From the NCBI GenBank assembly GCA_036852015.1, contig JAANDG010000021.1, positions 62,001-126,000 on the forward strand: a DNA stretch of 64,000 nucleotides, written 5' to 3'. Under the pieces are notes generated by a model. That model saw only the letters and a list, made by a program, of their open reading frames with translations. It made no database searches and was not told where the DNA came from. Source of the DNA: Pelodera strongyloides (lineage: Eukaryota > Nematoda > Chromadorea > Rhabditida > Rhabditidae). Shown here in pieces: positions 48,251 to 60,762 of this stretch (within the stretch, counting starts at the first letter, position 1; each line of letters opens with the position of its first letter). The translations under genes and the position numbers were made by a program.

Positions 48251-50559
48251 GTGCAAACTATGTAATTTGTGTCTCGTTGTTCAATTCAAATTTCGTGTAA
48301 CTTCCGTTTCGTCGATTCCAGCTCTCACTTTAGTGTGGGATGAAAATCTGCTGCGCGGGCTTTTATTTTAATTTTACGAGGGAAATTGACGTCAGTTGCC
48401 TATTTCGTACGTATTTCGGCCTCATTGGGCTAACCAGAGGAAAAGCTGGAAATTTTCCGGAACTTCCCTAACTATGAAAATATAGATCTGTGATAATTGA
48501 TAATTTAGGCTCCTCTTGGTTGAAATTAAAAAAAAATTATCTGCACTGTAATTTTTATATTTATAATAGTAGATTCTAACTAAAATGCGTAATACAATGT
48601 ATAATGTGCGTAATACGGTGCAAATTTCTTAACCAACCAGAAGTGTGACTGATCATATGCTAATGCATATAGTTTCTCTTCAAGAGCTCTCGCCTTCTCT
48701 TTCACGTGTCTGACCCCTTTAAAGTGCCTTTAAAGTGTTTCTTCTTCTTTTACAATCTGCTTTCCATTCTCAAATCCGGTCTCCTTGTGCATTGAGTGCA
48801 ATGGCTCATCACTTCACGCATATACATTCGCTTTGCTTATACAAGTGCATTTTTCCATATTCATATTCTACTCCAATATGCATACAATACACAAAAACAC
48901 GATCTAGATCTAGCAAATACACGCGCACAAAAGACTGGTAATAGACATAGGCATAGGCATACTCATGAAGCGGAGCTCATGCCTCACGCAAGGTTTTATT
49001 TATTCCAGAGACGGCATAATTTATCGATAGATTATTGATTATTTATTTGTCCAATGTTTTAATTTTTATTCAAATATTCGTAATATACATAAACATCTAT
49101 TTATTTATTAAGTAACACCGAGGTGTGCATCAAATAATATGATGAAGAGAAAGCAACGTAGATCCATTGGATCTCATGCTTCAGAAAATATGTCGTGGAC
49201 ATTGCTAAACCGCACTGAAATTGAACTTTCGTCGCTTGCTTGGAAGTTGCTACCACTCGGCCTACCTGCACACTACTTCATAGCTGATTTACCGTTTGTT
49301 TACCCCTAGACACATCATAGAACTAAACAAAATATCGTCTACAATTTGCTGCGTTTCCCTAGCTCTCCTTGGTATTTTCCGATTTGCGCTCTCGATTCCG
49401 AGCTTCGATCCCTTCTTACACAATAACAAACACGAAAACAATTGCGCCCGAACTCCGGATCCCGTCTGGAAGGTGAACCGTCTTAGAATTTAAATTTACC
49501 GCCATTCACTAGGACTATCCGCTATTCAACATGCTCCGCGCTTGCGCTTACGCTTCCTCTTGCTGCGCATGAAGGCTTGAATACACTCGCTAAGGCTCAG
49601 GTTGCAGGCTTTTTCTATGGGATGTATCTCTTGCTATACGGAAAACACTACGTCTGCACTAGAGTACACTAGACTGGAGTATTCTTTGTTGAATGAAAGT
49701 ATTTAGAGTAGAGTTAGAAGTTTTCTATTTTCTAGTAGTATCTTTTAATATTTGAAAGCATTATTTTCTTTCTAGAGGAAGCGAATAGTTGTAGGCTATT
49801 TTTTTACATTCTTGCCCAATTCGCCCATATATCTATTTATGTATGATGTTTTTCGTCATGTTTAAAAGTTGCTTGAGGTTTCAGATATATGTTTTAGATC
49901 TCGGTTTTATTCCATTTCTAAGTATATCCGAGAAGAGTTGCAACAGTAAGTATATTTTAGTAGATAGACGACACCCATATCTCGAAATTTCATGTGTTTT
50001 TAAATTTGGGTTGGTTCATATGATTCAAAAATTTGTAAAAAAATCAATTCAATGGCGTACTCGAGTTTAAACCTTCGTTTGGTTCGTATATTTCCTAGCG
50101 TCACAATTCATATGTATTACTTATATCATCATGTAATGATCAACTTTTTGTTTATATCCAAAAAGGATGCTAAAAGTTGTTATATTGTCTCATTGTCTTT
50201 ATTGTCTTTATGCCTCATATTTCGAGAGTTCGTTTTTTTTTGTTCGGACATTTTCCACAGTCCAATGTCACAATCCATATGGAAATTATATATGGGAACT
50301 GTCATTTTATACCGTCAACTGCTAGTTTCCACTGGAATTACATAGTCCGAAAATTCAACTCAAGGCCATACTGCCATAGCCGAAATGTTATTTTGAACTC
50401 AAGAACTCATTATTGGAGGAAGGGATTTTAATTTAAGTCCCGACTGTGTTTTTTTTGTCTACTGGATTTTTTCTATATATTTTTTCTATATTTTCTATAT
50501 GTTGGGGATTGCGCACATAATGAAGCGGCCTCTTGTACATATAGCGAGTTATGACTCTT

Positions 50560-50615
50560 TTAAAACCGTATTGTACCTAGTTTGGGAAATTTGCATATGA
50601 TACGCATATCATATA
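50560..50615. mobile_element. Left half of a split family B element
   Basis: TTTAAAACCGTATTGTACC and GTTTGGGAAATTTGCATATG match family B left arms, then stop abruptly. The rest of the element is at 51409-51519. Confidence 0.65.
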
Positions 50616-51408
50616 CCATACGGCTATCGCCGCCTGAGGCGACTTGCAAAGTTTGAAATGCAGTAACAGTGAGCACATTTGTGTGAAACGTTTGCAACGT
50701 ATCTTGTAAGTTAATGAAATAAGATTCGATTTCGCTCTCAAGACTGGGCTCCGGCTTTCGTTTTATAGCCTTTAGATATTCTAATTTTCGTTTCATTCAC
50801 ACAAACTAAACAAACTCGTAGAGTCTGCACGGATGACTACACAACTTTGTCCGAAGTATTTATTATACACAAAAGGACAACGGACAATACACATAGGACA
50901 ACGACAGGGTTTGAGTGCATGATCCAAGGAGCATTCAGGGGCGCCAGGCTCTCTGCTGAATCTCTTTCGATGCCGGGGGAATCCATCCACTCTGCGACAC
51001 TGGCGAACACCACCACTTACGTCCACGATGTCCAACGACCACTACGGATCGAAGGGGAAATAGTAGTTTTGGACGGTTCTACAAAACCGTGATCAGACTT
51101 AACGGCTCTGTCAGACCGTGGGCAGTTTAGGGATAACGCTGCCAACCTTAGGGTATTAACCGGTACCGAGCCGTGATGGAACGCCATAGAGTTCAGCCCG
51201 AAGGCCTCTCCCCAAGTGTAGCCACAACTCTCTGTTGTAACCTAGAGTTTATATCTATTAGAAACACATGCTAATTAGCTAATTAGTGAATCAATTGATC
51301 ATCTATCTTCAACTATAGACATACATATAATTCAGCCGATACGTTACAGTTGCAACGATAGTCGCAACACAAACAAAAAAGTAAACTCTTCTCCTTTATA
51401 TAATAAGA
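50616..51408. mobile_element. Insertion splitting a family B element, with LTR-like part
   Basis: It starts with a repeat (CGGCTATCGCCGCC) also found at 29056. It then holds a GC-richer block (about 50826-51348) bounded by TGCACGGATG and CGTTACA. On the minus strand this has a TATA-like AGATATAAAC and a polyadenylation-like AATAAA in the expected order. It could be a solo LTR on the minus strand, but I see no target-site duplication. Confidence 0.4.
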
Positions 51409-51519
51409 TATACTATGCAAATTTATTGCCGGAAGCTTGCCGGACGGACACCAAATTTGCATTGGATATATGTTTCATATCATATGCAAATTTCCCTAAC
51501 TAGGTAAATACGGCTTTAA
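51409..51519. mobile_element. Right half of a split family B element
   Basis: Centre TGCCGGAAGCTTGCCGGACG and right arm CATATGCAAATTTCCC, ending ATACGGCTTTAAA. Confidence 0.7.
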
Positions 51520-51774
51520 AGTTTTCACATATCACTAAGAGCGATCAAATTTTTTTCGGTCCTGAGAAATCTTATGTAAATCTGTCAACAAAAACACTGT
51601 CAACATTAAAATTCACATTATTTTCAGAAATTTACGCAAGTTTGCCGAACTATTCCCGTCTTTTTTTGCAGTATATAGTAATGTAAACTTTACGCAGTAA
51701 TTCCAAATGTCTTGACATTCCAAACTGTTATTAGTCAATTTTGAATTTTGAGACAGTTTCTTTTGCCTATTTCT

Positions 51775-51947
51775 TTTAAAGCGAAACGCCAGCTCCTTTG
51801 GAAAATTTGCATATGATAAGCAAATCCTATGTATCCTATGCTAATTTTGCGCGATCGTCCACGGCTATCGCGCAAAATTTGCATAGGATACATAGGATTT
51901 GCTTATCATATGCAAATTTTCCAAAGGAGCTGGCAGTTCGCTTTAAA
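51775..51947. mobile_element. Palindromic MITE family C copy
   Basis: A near-perfect palindrome over about 170 bp: TTTAAAGCGAAACGCCAGCT at the left with its complement at the right. Compared with the 14122 copy it has an extra GCGCGATCGTCCACGG loop. Confidence 0.9.
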
Positions 51948-52299
51948 TTGTTTCGCCTCTTTTTTTTCTTCCTCCAAAAAATTATGAAAAAAATGAAACA
52001 TATTTGTTTTGATCTTGTTGATATTCTTTAAACTCAAACTTCAAAAATCTCACCGATTTCATCCTATTTCCTAATATACCTTTTATTCAAACAAAATCAA
52101 ATGATCCTCCTCCTTCTTCTTGACACGAAAAAACGAATGTTATATCAAAAACTTAGCCAGTCAAAATAAAAATAAAATATTAGTCAGGGGGGTCATTTTA
52201 TTTGCTCATTTCATTCTGATATTCTATCAGCTGGATTCTGTCATCTGATTTCATCTAATACTATATATTACAATAATTCATTAATTAATTCACACAATA

Positions 52300-55200
52300 A
52301 TGAGACGGATCAAACATCGACGACGTTCGCTGCAAGCAACTGCGTTAATGGTAATTTCTAATTTTTACTTTAATTAATTAAGTAATGTCCTGGTCAATGC
52401 TTGTTTTGACGTATTCTCTTCTTTAGCTAGCTACTTTTCTAGATTTTCTTGCCTGCGAAGGTACCGTAGTCTTGTCTGTTATGGGGTTTGCATTGTTTGC
52501 AAGTATGCCTGTATGCCGAATATTTTGGAACTACATGAAAATATTTTTTTTTTTTTTTCACTTTATATGCTGGTTTCGTGCAAAAATACAGTAGTATTAA
52601 CAGAAACACGGACACTTTAGGGATATTTTCAACTCATTACGATTACATGTGTAAAGTAGCCTTGAGGTTAGCATTAAACCCAAGACCATAGGTTCAAAGT
52701 TCAAACTATGCAGACTATGCTTGTTGCTTTGAATTTTAGACGTGAATTACTAGAGCTAGAGCAATTACATCTCAACCTCTCCAAGTCTCCAGTAGCTTTA
52801 CGCTTTACTAAAACAAAATGTTTGTATCTTTAGCTAAAGTTTCAACGTCTGCATTGAGTACTCCTAGCATAAACCATACCTACGTAATCATATGAAGGAT
52901 TATTGAAACGTAACGTTTGCAGGTTTTAGTTAGCTCTAGCTTCATGACCTATTCTTCATCTTTTTACATCTTACATTATTACTTTTCTACATATTATTCG
53001 AAATATTTTATTATTTACTTTGTTTATTTTTTGTGTTTTTTAATTATAAACCAAAATCTCTAAGGAAGGCTCCCCGCGGTTCCGACCTTAGACCTTATAG
53101 AGGCCTGCAATGTTTGTTTTCCTCCGGTCATATATGTATACCCGGGGACAATCAGTCAGTTTGGGGACCTCCCGTCATCTATTCACCCCTATTTGGACTT
53201 CCACCCGCTGGGAGAGGTCCAACAAACTTTACCTACCTCTCTTTACCTACCTAATCTTCTCTTTGAATTACTGCACCGTTTCCTAAATATTTATTACTTA
53301 ATCACCTTCTATTTGTGACTATCCCCTCCCGTAGGAAACTTTCTGATGAATTAGAACTTACCTTTCCTTTGCTCGATCGCTTGTCAGCCTTATTTCATTA
53401 TTTGGCCTGACAAGTTAATTTGACGCGCGACGTATGTACCGTTTTGAAATTAACACCTTGGATCTTGGGATACTGAGGATGAGGACTCTGGTAAAGTTGG
53501 TGACATCATTCGTTCTACAGCTTTGAATACATATAATTGCGCACTAGAAATATGTACAATTAGAATGCTTCACTGTTAGCGTGACCCCTAAATGCGTTCC
53601 TATAGACTTATGTTCTTATGATCTTCATTTCTCAAGCTGAAACTCCTTATCAGCCTCTTTCTCTCTCTCTCTCTCTCTCTCTGCGCTCTCCCTCTCTCTC
53701 TATATATATATCTCTTTCAAGCCCTCAATTCTCTAATTCTCATGCTCCTAATATTCTCTGTTGTTGACAGTCGGCCACCATTTTCTCCTTCACCTGTAAT
53801 TGGTACATTTCCCGAGTGTATATCAATAGATAGTGTGTTGGAAACTGAGAGACGCAGACAAAAATGGTGCCTATAAGGTCAGAAATGGTGTCTTGAAAAG
53901 CACGCCACCGCCGCGCGGTGAATATGTTCCTATTATACGCAAAACAGGAATTAATCATCATAAGACGCAATGTTATCGCACCGACATCTTGGGGCACCCT
54001 TGGATTGGTGTTGTTATATTGAGGCTTTGGGGCTTCCCTACCATTTAATTATGCTAAATGGTATGTCACGTGGTTTTGAATACTGGGCTCCTAATCCCGA
54101 ACAGTATTTCGTGTTATCTTTCATGTCCTTCTCTTTTATACTTTGCAGACTTTGCTCTTTGTTTTTGATACTCCTTATTGATAATTTTACTTTAATTTAT
54201 GAAACACGCACCTTGTTTATTTTTTAAAGCGAAATAGTGACCGGTTTTTGAAACGCATCGTGGACACTTCATTCTTATGTATTTATGCTAATTGTGATCG
54301 AATTTGGGTCGATTTTTTGCATTAAGTTATGCTCATTTTTATATGATGCATAAGAATGCTGGTGTCCACGATACGATGCGGTTCAAAAATCGGCCGTTAT
54401 TTCGCTTTAAAATTATTTTGTATTCCAGCAGGACGTCAAAGCTCCAGTGTTGGTATGTGCAATACGGTGGAACGATACGTTACCGACAGCTGGTAAGCTT
54501 TATGGTTAATTTTATATTTTTTTATTTGATAAAGTATGATTTCCTTCTAAAAGTATTCACGCGACTTGTTTCCCTAAAACCGGACACTTCTAACTTTTTT
54601 ATTTTTTTTTATCTTGTGCGAAATATTGAACGTCATTCTCTGTTCCGTTCAACAGCGGTATGCTCCTACCTATAAACTTTTTCAAAAGTCATTCATAGCA
54701 TTATACATATACTTTAAGTCACTAGTATGAGGGGCATTATGAATTTGAATTATGAGCCATAGCCATAGCCATAGCTCCTCCTCTTGCAATCGTATATTAT
54801 CATTTGATATCGCATTGATAGGATCTATTAATTCTTAATTTCTTAAGTCTCCATTATTTGAGTTAAATGCCTCAACACATGTGTCTGCTGGAGGTGATAA
54901 AGTTTTCCAAAAACTAAGAACCAAAGTGCTCATTATCTTTTACATCCGTTCAACAAACAAAGAGCAAACTTTCGGATTTTCGTCGTCGGACGATTTTAAA
55001 TCTAAAAATGTTGTGCTATTTTAAAAATTAATTAGAAAAGTAATTATGGAAATTCCGGTTTAGCAATTGCAACATATCATAAACTATAAACTATCTGCGA
55101 CATTTGCGTAACAAACGAGATTTTTGATGTTTAGTTGTGAATTTTGTTGAAGCAGTTTCTAGTAAGACAGATAGAAAATTATATATTAGTCGATGATCTT

Positions 55201-55737
55201 GTTTGTTCTGAAACGTATGCTGGAAAGCTGCATGTTCATTGTAAATGAGTTCCATTCTGTGCAGTTTCGGCACAGAACGGGACATAACTTGCATATAATG
55301 ATATAATACACGAAAAGTCAGTTTTCCAGCAAATCCGCGTGTCATACAACTTTAACTACGTCCTTTTTCTTTGTAACTTACTGTCATAGCACTGAAATTA
55401 TTTTACTTATGACGTTTTTGCTGGACCTCAACTACGTAATTACAAAATATATACCACCGCAATTAGAAATCGTACTCTACATTTCCTCCAAATTATGCCT
55501 TTAATTAAATTTAAAAATTAAAAAAAAATCCCCTGAAGTTCTGCCTTCTCTATAGGAATCTCAGCACTTGAATATTCTATTCTTGAATAATATAAGTCGT
55601 GCGCGCTGCCCTCTTTTCTCATTAGAGAAACTGAGAAACTTTTCACCATAACTTTTGGTCATCGGCTGGCTTTGTTATCTCTTTTTACTTTACTTTTTGG
55701 GTGACTATATTTCCTGTACACAAAGATAAACCCTACC

Positions 55738-55781
<44 letters not shown>

Positions 55782-58700
55782 ACTCCCCTTCTAAGGAATA
55801 TTTATACCTTTCATTCCGTTTTGCCCTCAACAAATAAATGTGAATCATTGCGGCTTTTTGTATCAAGACCCAGCACACGTTGAGATATGCTTTTAGAAGT
55901 TTTGTACGCAAATAAATATTTTTGACAATTTTCTACACACAAGCAATAGCAATGGTTTTTGGATTAAGAAGAGGTAAAGAATATTATTTAAATATAATTT
56001 ACTAGAAAGACTCTGTTTTACCACGCAGAGTGTGGTTTGGTGGGTGCGGTGTGCGACGAAAAGCGGGCGCGCTTTCTTCTGACCGCACTCCGAATTTGTG
56101 CGCAGGTTTACCAGACGCTCACCACTCGGATTTCGTGAACAATGAATTTGATAAAACACATCGAATATAATTTGTTTGAATACCACGTTGTTTAACAATA
56201 AGATGGAAACAATGATGATAAGAAGAAATTATATTTAGAGATATTTTTAAATATCTAAATTTAAATTTTACTTTATCTATATTTTTTCTTTGCAGAAACA
56301 CGATCAATTTTGTCTCGTCATCGGCGTTCTGACTCGTTTTTACCCGAACGTAAAAGGTTAGTTTTTTTTAAGTTATTTATTTTTCATACAAAAAATGTAT
56401 AACAGTTGATTTAAATTGCTATAACCTCAGCGTGAATAATTTGTAAAAACGATTCACAGACACGCATTTTTTTTAAAGGAGGAGGCTCACGAGATCTAAG
56501 TGTATGATTTCTTTCTTCTTATCGATAGATGATGGTATTTGCCTCCAAGAAACATGCCTTATGAAGCAAAAGCTTTTAATTAGAAGGAACAAATCAACAT
56601 AATGCTTAGAATTTTATCAAAATTCTTGACATTAGCCTTTGTGTCCCGAGGGTTACTGGCTCTTATTGCATGTGTCCCGAGGGTATCTAGCTATAGTTGC
56701 ACCCTTATTTTCTTATTTTGAGTCCCCAGCTACCCTCGGGACACACACAATTACAAAGGCTATGGTCAAGAATTTTGATAAAATTCTAAGCACTACTTTG
56801 ATTTATTCCTTCTAATTAAAAGCTTTTGCATCATAAGGCATGTTTCTTGGAAGCAAATACCATCATCTATCGATAAGAAGAAAGAAATGGTACACTTAGA
56901 TCTCGTGAGCCTCCTCCTTTAAGATTTTAAAAATAAGCTACGTATTTTTCACATTCTGACTTTTCCTTGCTTGTTCAAAGTGTTCCTTTATACAACATTC
57001 GTTATTTTTGTGTGAGGCCCTGGAACAAGATCTCAGTTTTTGAACTTAGTTTCCAAATTGCTCCGGCTATTATCTATCCTGTGGGTAAAGGACGGATTTT
57101 CTCTTGGAACCCTTTTCTAAACTTTGTGTGTCTCTTATTTTATACAATACTAGAAATTATACAATACTTAAATCTATATCATCCGTTTTGTATAATTATT
57201 GCTTATTGATTGGTACTTGTTGTTGATACTTATATATCGGGCTGGACCTCGTTATGTGGAATATTGAAGATTTATTTTATTTTCATTTTATTTTTGTAGT
57301 TTACTGTGCTCGATGGATTTTGTAAACCGCTTCTTTTTGCATAAGAAACTGAATCCAGGCTAAAGGACATTAGAGCGAAATACCGGCCGGTTTTTGCAAG
57401 TCATCATGGGTCACTGAATTCTTACATAGTATTGCAAAGTTCCTCGAATTTAGCTCGATTTTTTATCCGAATTTATTGTCATTTGCATAGGCTGTATAAT
57501 AATGCTAGTGTTCTCGAGGTGTTTCAAAGACTGACCGGTATTTCGGGTATCCCCGTATCCCTGCTAAATAATAAGTATAAAGACAAATTCAACTATAGAA
57601 ACTAGTAAATTCATCTCCGTCGTTCTATTCGTACTAATATTCGAGCAAAGGGCACCAGTTAAATAGCAAGAATTGAACCCCAAAAGGGGAGCTGTCGTCC
57701 GTCGTTTCGGGAAACCTCATTTACACGTACGCTGATTGGGTTTCAATGGCTGAATTGCTGAGATTCACATCAGAGAATCGAGGAACTAGCATGTGAATTG
57801 AAGAGAGTCAGAGGATTTATTCAACAGGTTGGGCTTTTGTGCTCCTCCATGGCAAAACCAAGATTTTTGGATTTTTGGAGGAAAGTCAAAGTCGTAAGGT
57901 CTAAGAATAAGTACGTGCGGAAGAACCATATGTATTAACTCGAAAAGGGTGGCCCGAAGGCATACTCACCAATTGTTTCCCCAAGGGGAGTTACCTGTCT
58001 TTTTCTCTACGACTCTCACGTTAGAATGCTATTTTCTGTCCCCAGGGAATATTTCTCTGAGGGAATCGGAGTGCTGAATGAATATGACCTCAGAAGACAT
58101 AAGAAATATGTCAACGAGCCGAACAGCGTGAATATTTAAACATGGGTTGAAAAGGCTTGTCAAGGAGTCAACGACTAGGGACGTAGGACTAAAGACTAAA
58201 ATCTAATGACTAAGTGCTAAGGAACAAGCAACAAACATAGAAGGAACATAGATGCAAGAGAAGTGCAACGAATAACTATCAAACAAGAAAGCTGATTGTG
58301 AGATTCCAAAACATTTACTATTTACTACGTTACTATAAAACGCCATGACGTATAATCACAAATCTTTTGTTCGATCCAGATGTGTTGATGAGGTTTCATA
58401 GTTATGCTGATAATCGTTTATTGCCTCACTCCAAGTTTCTCTTCTCATGATTTCTTCATAATCACGGTGCGATAGAACTACATACAAACTAACACATTGA
58501 CATAACTTTATTGTAAGACCTACGCTTATTCTACTATGTATTACCCCAAATACATACAGTTTCTACTTTCTACTATCATGCTTCCTTGAAACAAATTCTA
58601 TTTCTTCCTCTTTTCGATGTTGTGGATCGAGGGCATTCTAGTTAGTATGTTTAAGATTAAGAAAGATAATGTTTAAGATTATCTGAGTTAATCATACATG

Positions 58701-60762
58701 ACTTATGCCGGCTAAGCTAAGCGTATTTACGGCAACCCCTTACCCGCTCCCACTTTCTACTCTCATGCTTTCTTCAAACAAATTCTATTTCTTCCTCCTT
58801 TCGCTGTTGTGAATCGTTGGGCAATTCGTGCGCTATCAATTGCCTTTTGCTTTGGACATGTTCCACGTTTGAGACGCTGAAAAGAAAGAAGGCCCCCGCC
58901 CATCAGAAACCAGCAAATTTTTCGTTCAATTCATCTTTTTTCGACGACTTTTGACGTACGAAGAACGCCTATATTTGTTCTAATGACGTGTCGAGGAGAA
59001 AGATTAACTATCACTGGGTTAAATCAGATATAATATTGTTATTAGGCTTATTAGGCCTTCTATAACTCTTCGAAGACGAACTAGTAATAAGCTAGTGAAT
59101 TCTTTAGTATTCTGTCCAACACTGAGTTAAATCAAGAAGACTGTTGTTAGATCTGCCCCTATTCCTGGAGTTTTGGTAGAAAACTACCTGAACCTGATAG
59201 ATATACTACTCTGCCTATCATTTTTTAAATCAAGATACTGTTAGTAGAACTGCTTCTGTTCTGCTGTAGTTGTACTCAAACTGCCTCAAGGCCTGGACTT
59301 GAACTGTATCTTTGTAACCCTTCAACAGAGTCACTAAAAACTAAAAACCTACCTGAAATCTATCCTAGTTTACTCAAAATTCGGAAATACCTGCCTCTAA
59401 TTGGGAAGTGAAACTGAGGCTGAACTCCGACATCCTAGATCTTCCAGTCAACTAAGAAACTACACACATACTCTTTACACTTACACTCATTTTTTTTGCT
59501 CTATAATCACCCCAACTCGCTACTCATTCCCTATTCCAAACCGCCAATTTCACGTGGAGATTTATGATCGATTTATGCTGGGAAAGGATTTATTTCTCGT
59601 CAAACTGATCATTCACAACTACTAAAGATTGAAACTTCTTCACAACTAAGTTCCGTCGTGAAACGTGTTGAAAATGAACTTAAAATTTAGAAGAAACTCA
59701 TCGTCAACGTGAGTTTGTTTTATATGTGATTCGAGTAACGCGCTCAATAGGCATATGATGCCTAGAATTTTTGTAGCACATTGGCTATAGCGGTTGTATG
59801 GTCCTTTGCCACGCTGACCATAAAGAATTTAAGTTCTGCGAATTGACCAATGTCGAATTAAGTACGTAATGCAAACATTTGCTAATACACGGTGTGCTAG
59901 TAAACATGTTTGCTCACATTGTGATATATGTGACAATAATATTTTCCATTATAGGCGCTTGGGCCTCTGGGACCGCTAAAATAGCGAATAACTACGGAAA
60001 CAGTTTTCCAAAATTTGTATTTTAACCTTTCCTCGTAAACTAGCTTCATATAATAAAAGTGGCCGGCGGTAAGCATACAATACACAAGTGGTTACCTTGG
60101 TAACGGCTAGCAACACTTGCGCTTCCCTATACCTATACCGCGAGGCTAACGCCAGTAACACAAGGGTTAAGGTTAACCGCCATGCAATCGTCTAATAATA
60201 CCCCGCGGAATAATGATGTTTGGAAGCAACAAATGTGCCTTTACTGATATTATAGGGGCATAGGGAGACTCCACCGCCCACTCCAAAATAGTGTTGTCTT
60301 GCTGTTTTTGTTGTTTTCGCCCAAATTATTTTTCTTCCAGTACCCTACAAATTCTATCTTTTTCAAGCATCTGTCGTGTTATTCGGCAGTTTGTTGGGAG
60401 CCTAATTGTTGTTTTCGAAGAAGAATACTCGATTCTATTTTACTTTTTATTTTTCTAGCATTCGGCCAAGAATAGTAATTTAGAACCATGCGTCAATTCT
60501 TGGATAGAAAAAAATCAGAATCCGCGTCACGAAAGTTAGCCAAAATTTCTAATATCCCCCTTTCAGTTCTCTGACAGAAGAAGTGCGACGTCGCCTGGAC
60601 CGTCGACGTCCTTCCTTGCCAACAATTGTCCAAGAGGTGTCACCCTCCTCGACACCCTGTGACCCTACCAGACAACCGGCGACAGTACCCGCCACATTTA
60701 TGAATACCGTGGGAAAACCGAGGGGGCGGAGACCGTCATTAGTGGACTGGACGGAGTCAATG
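52300..60762 (+). CDS. Unknown basic protein with R-R-x-S motifs, 5' part
   Basis: Four plus-strand exons join in phase: 52300-52350, 54429-54492, 56296-56356 and 60567-60762 (phases 0, 1, 2, 0), with donors GTAATT, GTAAGC, GTTAGT and GTCAGT. The model is incomplete: the last donor leads to exons not found, probably beyond 64000. The reading begins MRRIKHRRRSLQATALM. It carries four basic phospho-site-like motifs (RRRSL, HRRSDS, DRRRPSLP and RGRRPSLV), typical substrates of PKA or AKT-like kinases. The last exon also has a Ser/Pro/Thr-rich linker (VQEVSPSSTPCDPT). No signal peptide; predicted disordered. I cannot name a family. Exon 2 (QDVKAPVLVCAIRWNDTL) is the least certain because two other frames are also open. 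Confidence 0.5.
52482..52633. mobile_element. MITE family D copy
   Basis: 'TTTTGGAACTACATGAAAAT' and 'GGTTTCGTGCAAAAATACAG' match the family interior. The ends are mutated (GGGGTTTGCATTGTTTG). Confidence 0.65.
53658..53715. repeat. (CT)n/(TA)n microsatellite
   Basis: CTCTCT passing into TATATATA. Confidence 0.9.
54223..54411. mobile_element. MITE family A copy just before an exon
   Basis: TTTAAAGCGAAATAGTGACC at the left, ATCGGCCGTTATTTCGCTTT at the right. It ends 18 bp before the exon at 54429, so element DNA contributes the polypyrimidine context of that acceptor. Confidence 0.85.
55196..55354. mobile_element. MITE family H copy
   Basis: Right end CGCGTGTCATACAACTTTAA with an interior TTGCATATAATG. 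Confidence 0.55.
55740..55778. repeat. (TC)n microsatellite
   Basis: About 19 TC units. Confidence 0.95.
56473..56922. mobile_element. Long foldback element family F
   Basis: TTAAAGGAGGAGGCTCACGA at the left and TCGTGAGCCTCCTCCTTTAA at the right. The arms of about 180 bp are nearly perfect complements (TATCGATAGATGATGGTATT, AAGAATTTTGATAAAATTCT). The loop has three copies of the word TGTCCCGAGGG, one of them inverted. It lies in an intron of the 52300 gene, 117 bp after exon 3. Confidence 0.95.
57371..57545. mobile_element. MITE family A copy
   Basis: Left end AGCGAAATACCGGCCGG intact; right end diverged (GACTGACCGGTATTTCG). Confidence 0.8.
57955..58085. repeat. Dispersed repeat, second copy of 21411-21570
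   Basis: Shares GTCTTTTTCTC, TGTCCCCAGGGA and GAATCGGAGTG with the copy at 21411. Confidence 0.6.

Larger units (their letters stand above)
43843..52299. other. Repeat-rich intergenic region, no supported gene
   Basis: Contains family A, B and C elements, a retroelement relic, a GC-rich patch (45880-46040) and microsatellites. A 250-codon frame at 47346-48098 runs through repeats and a CT tract and has no gene-like features. Confidence 0.5.
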
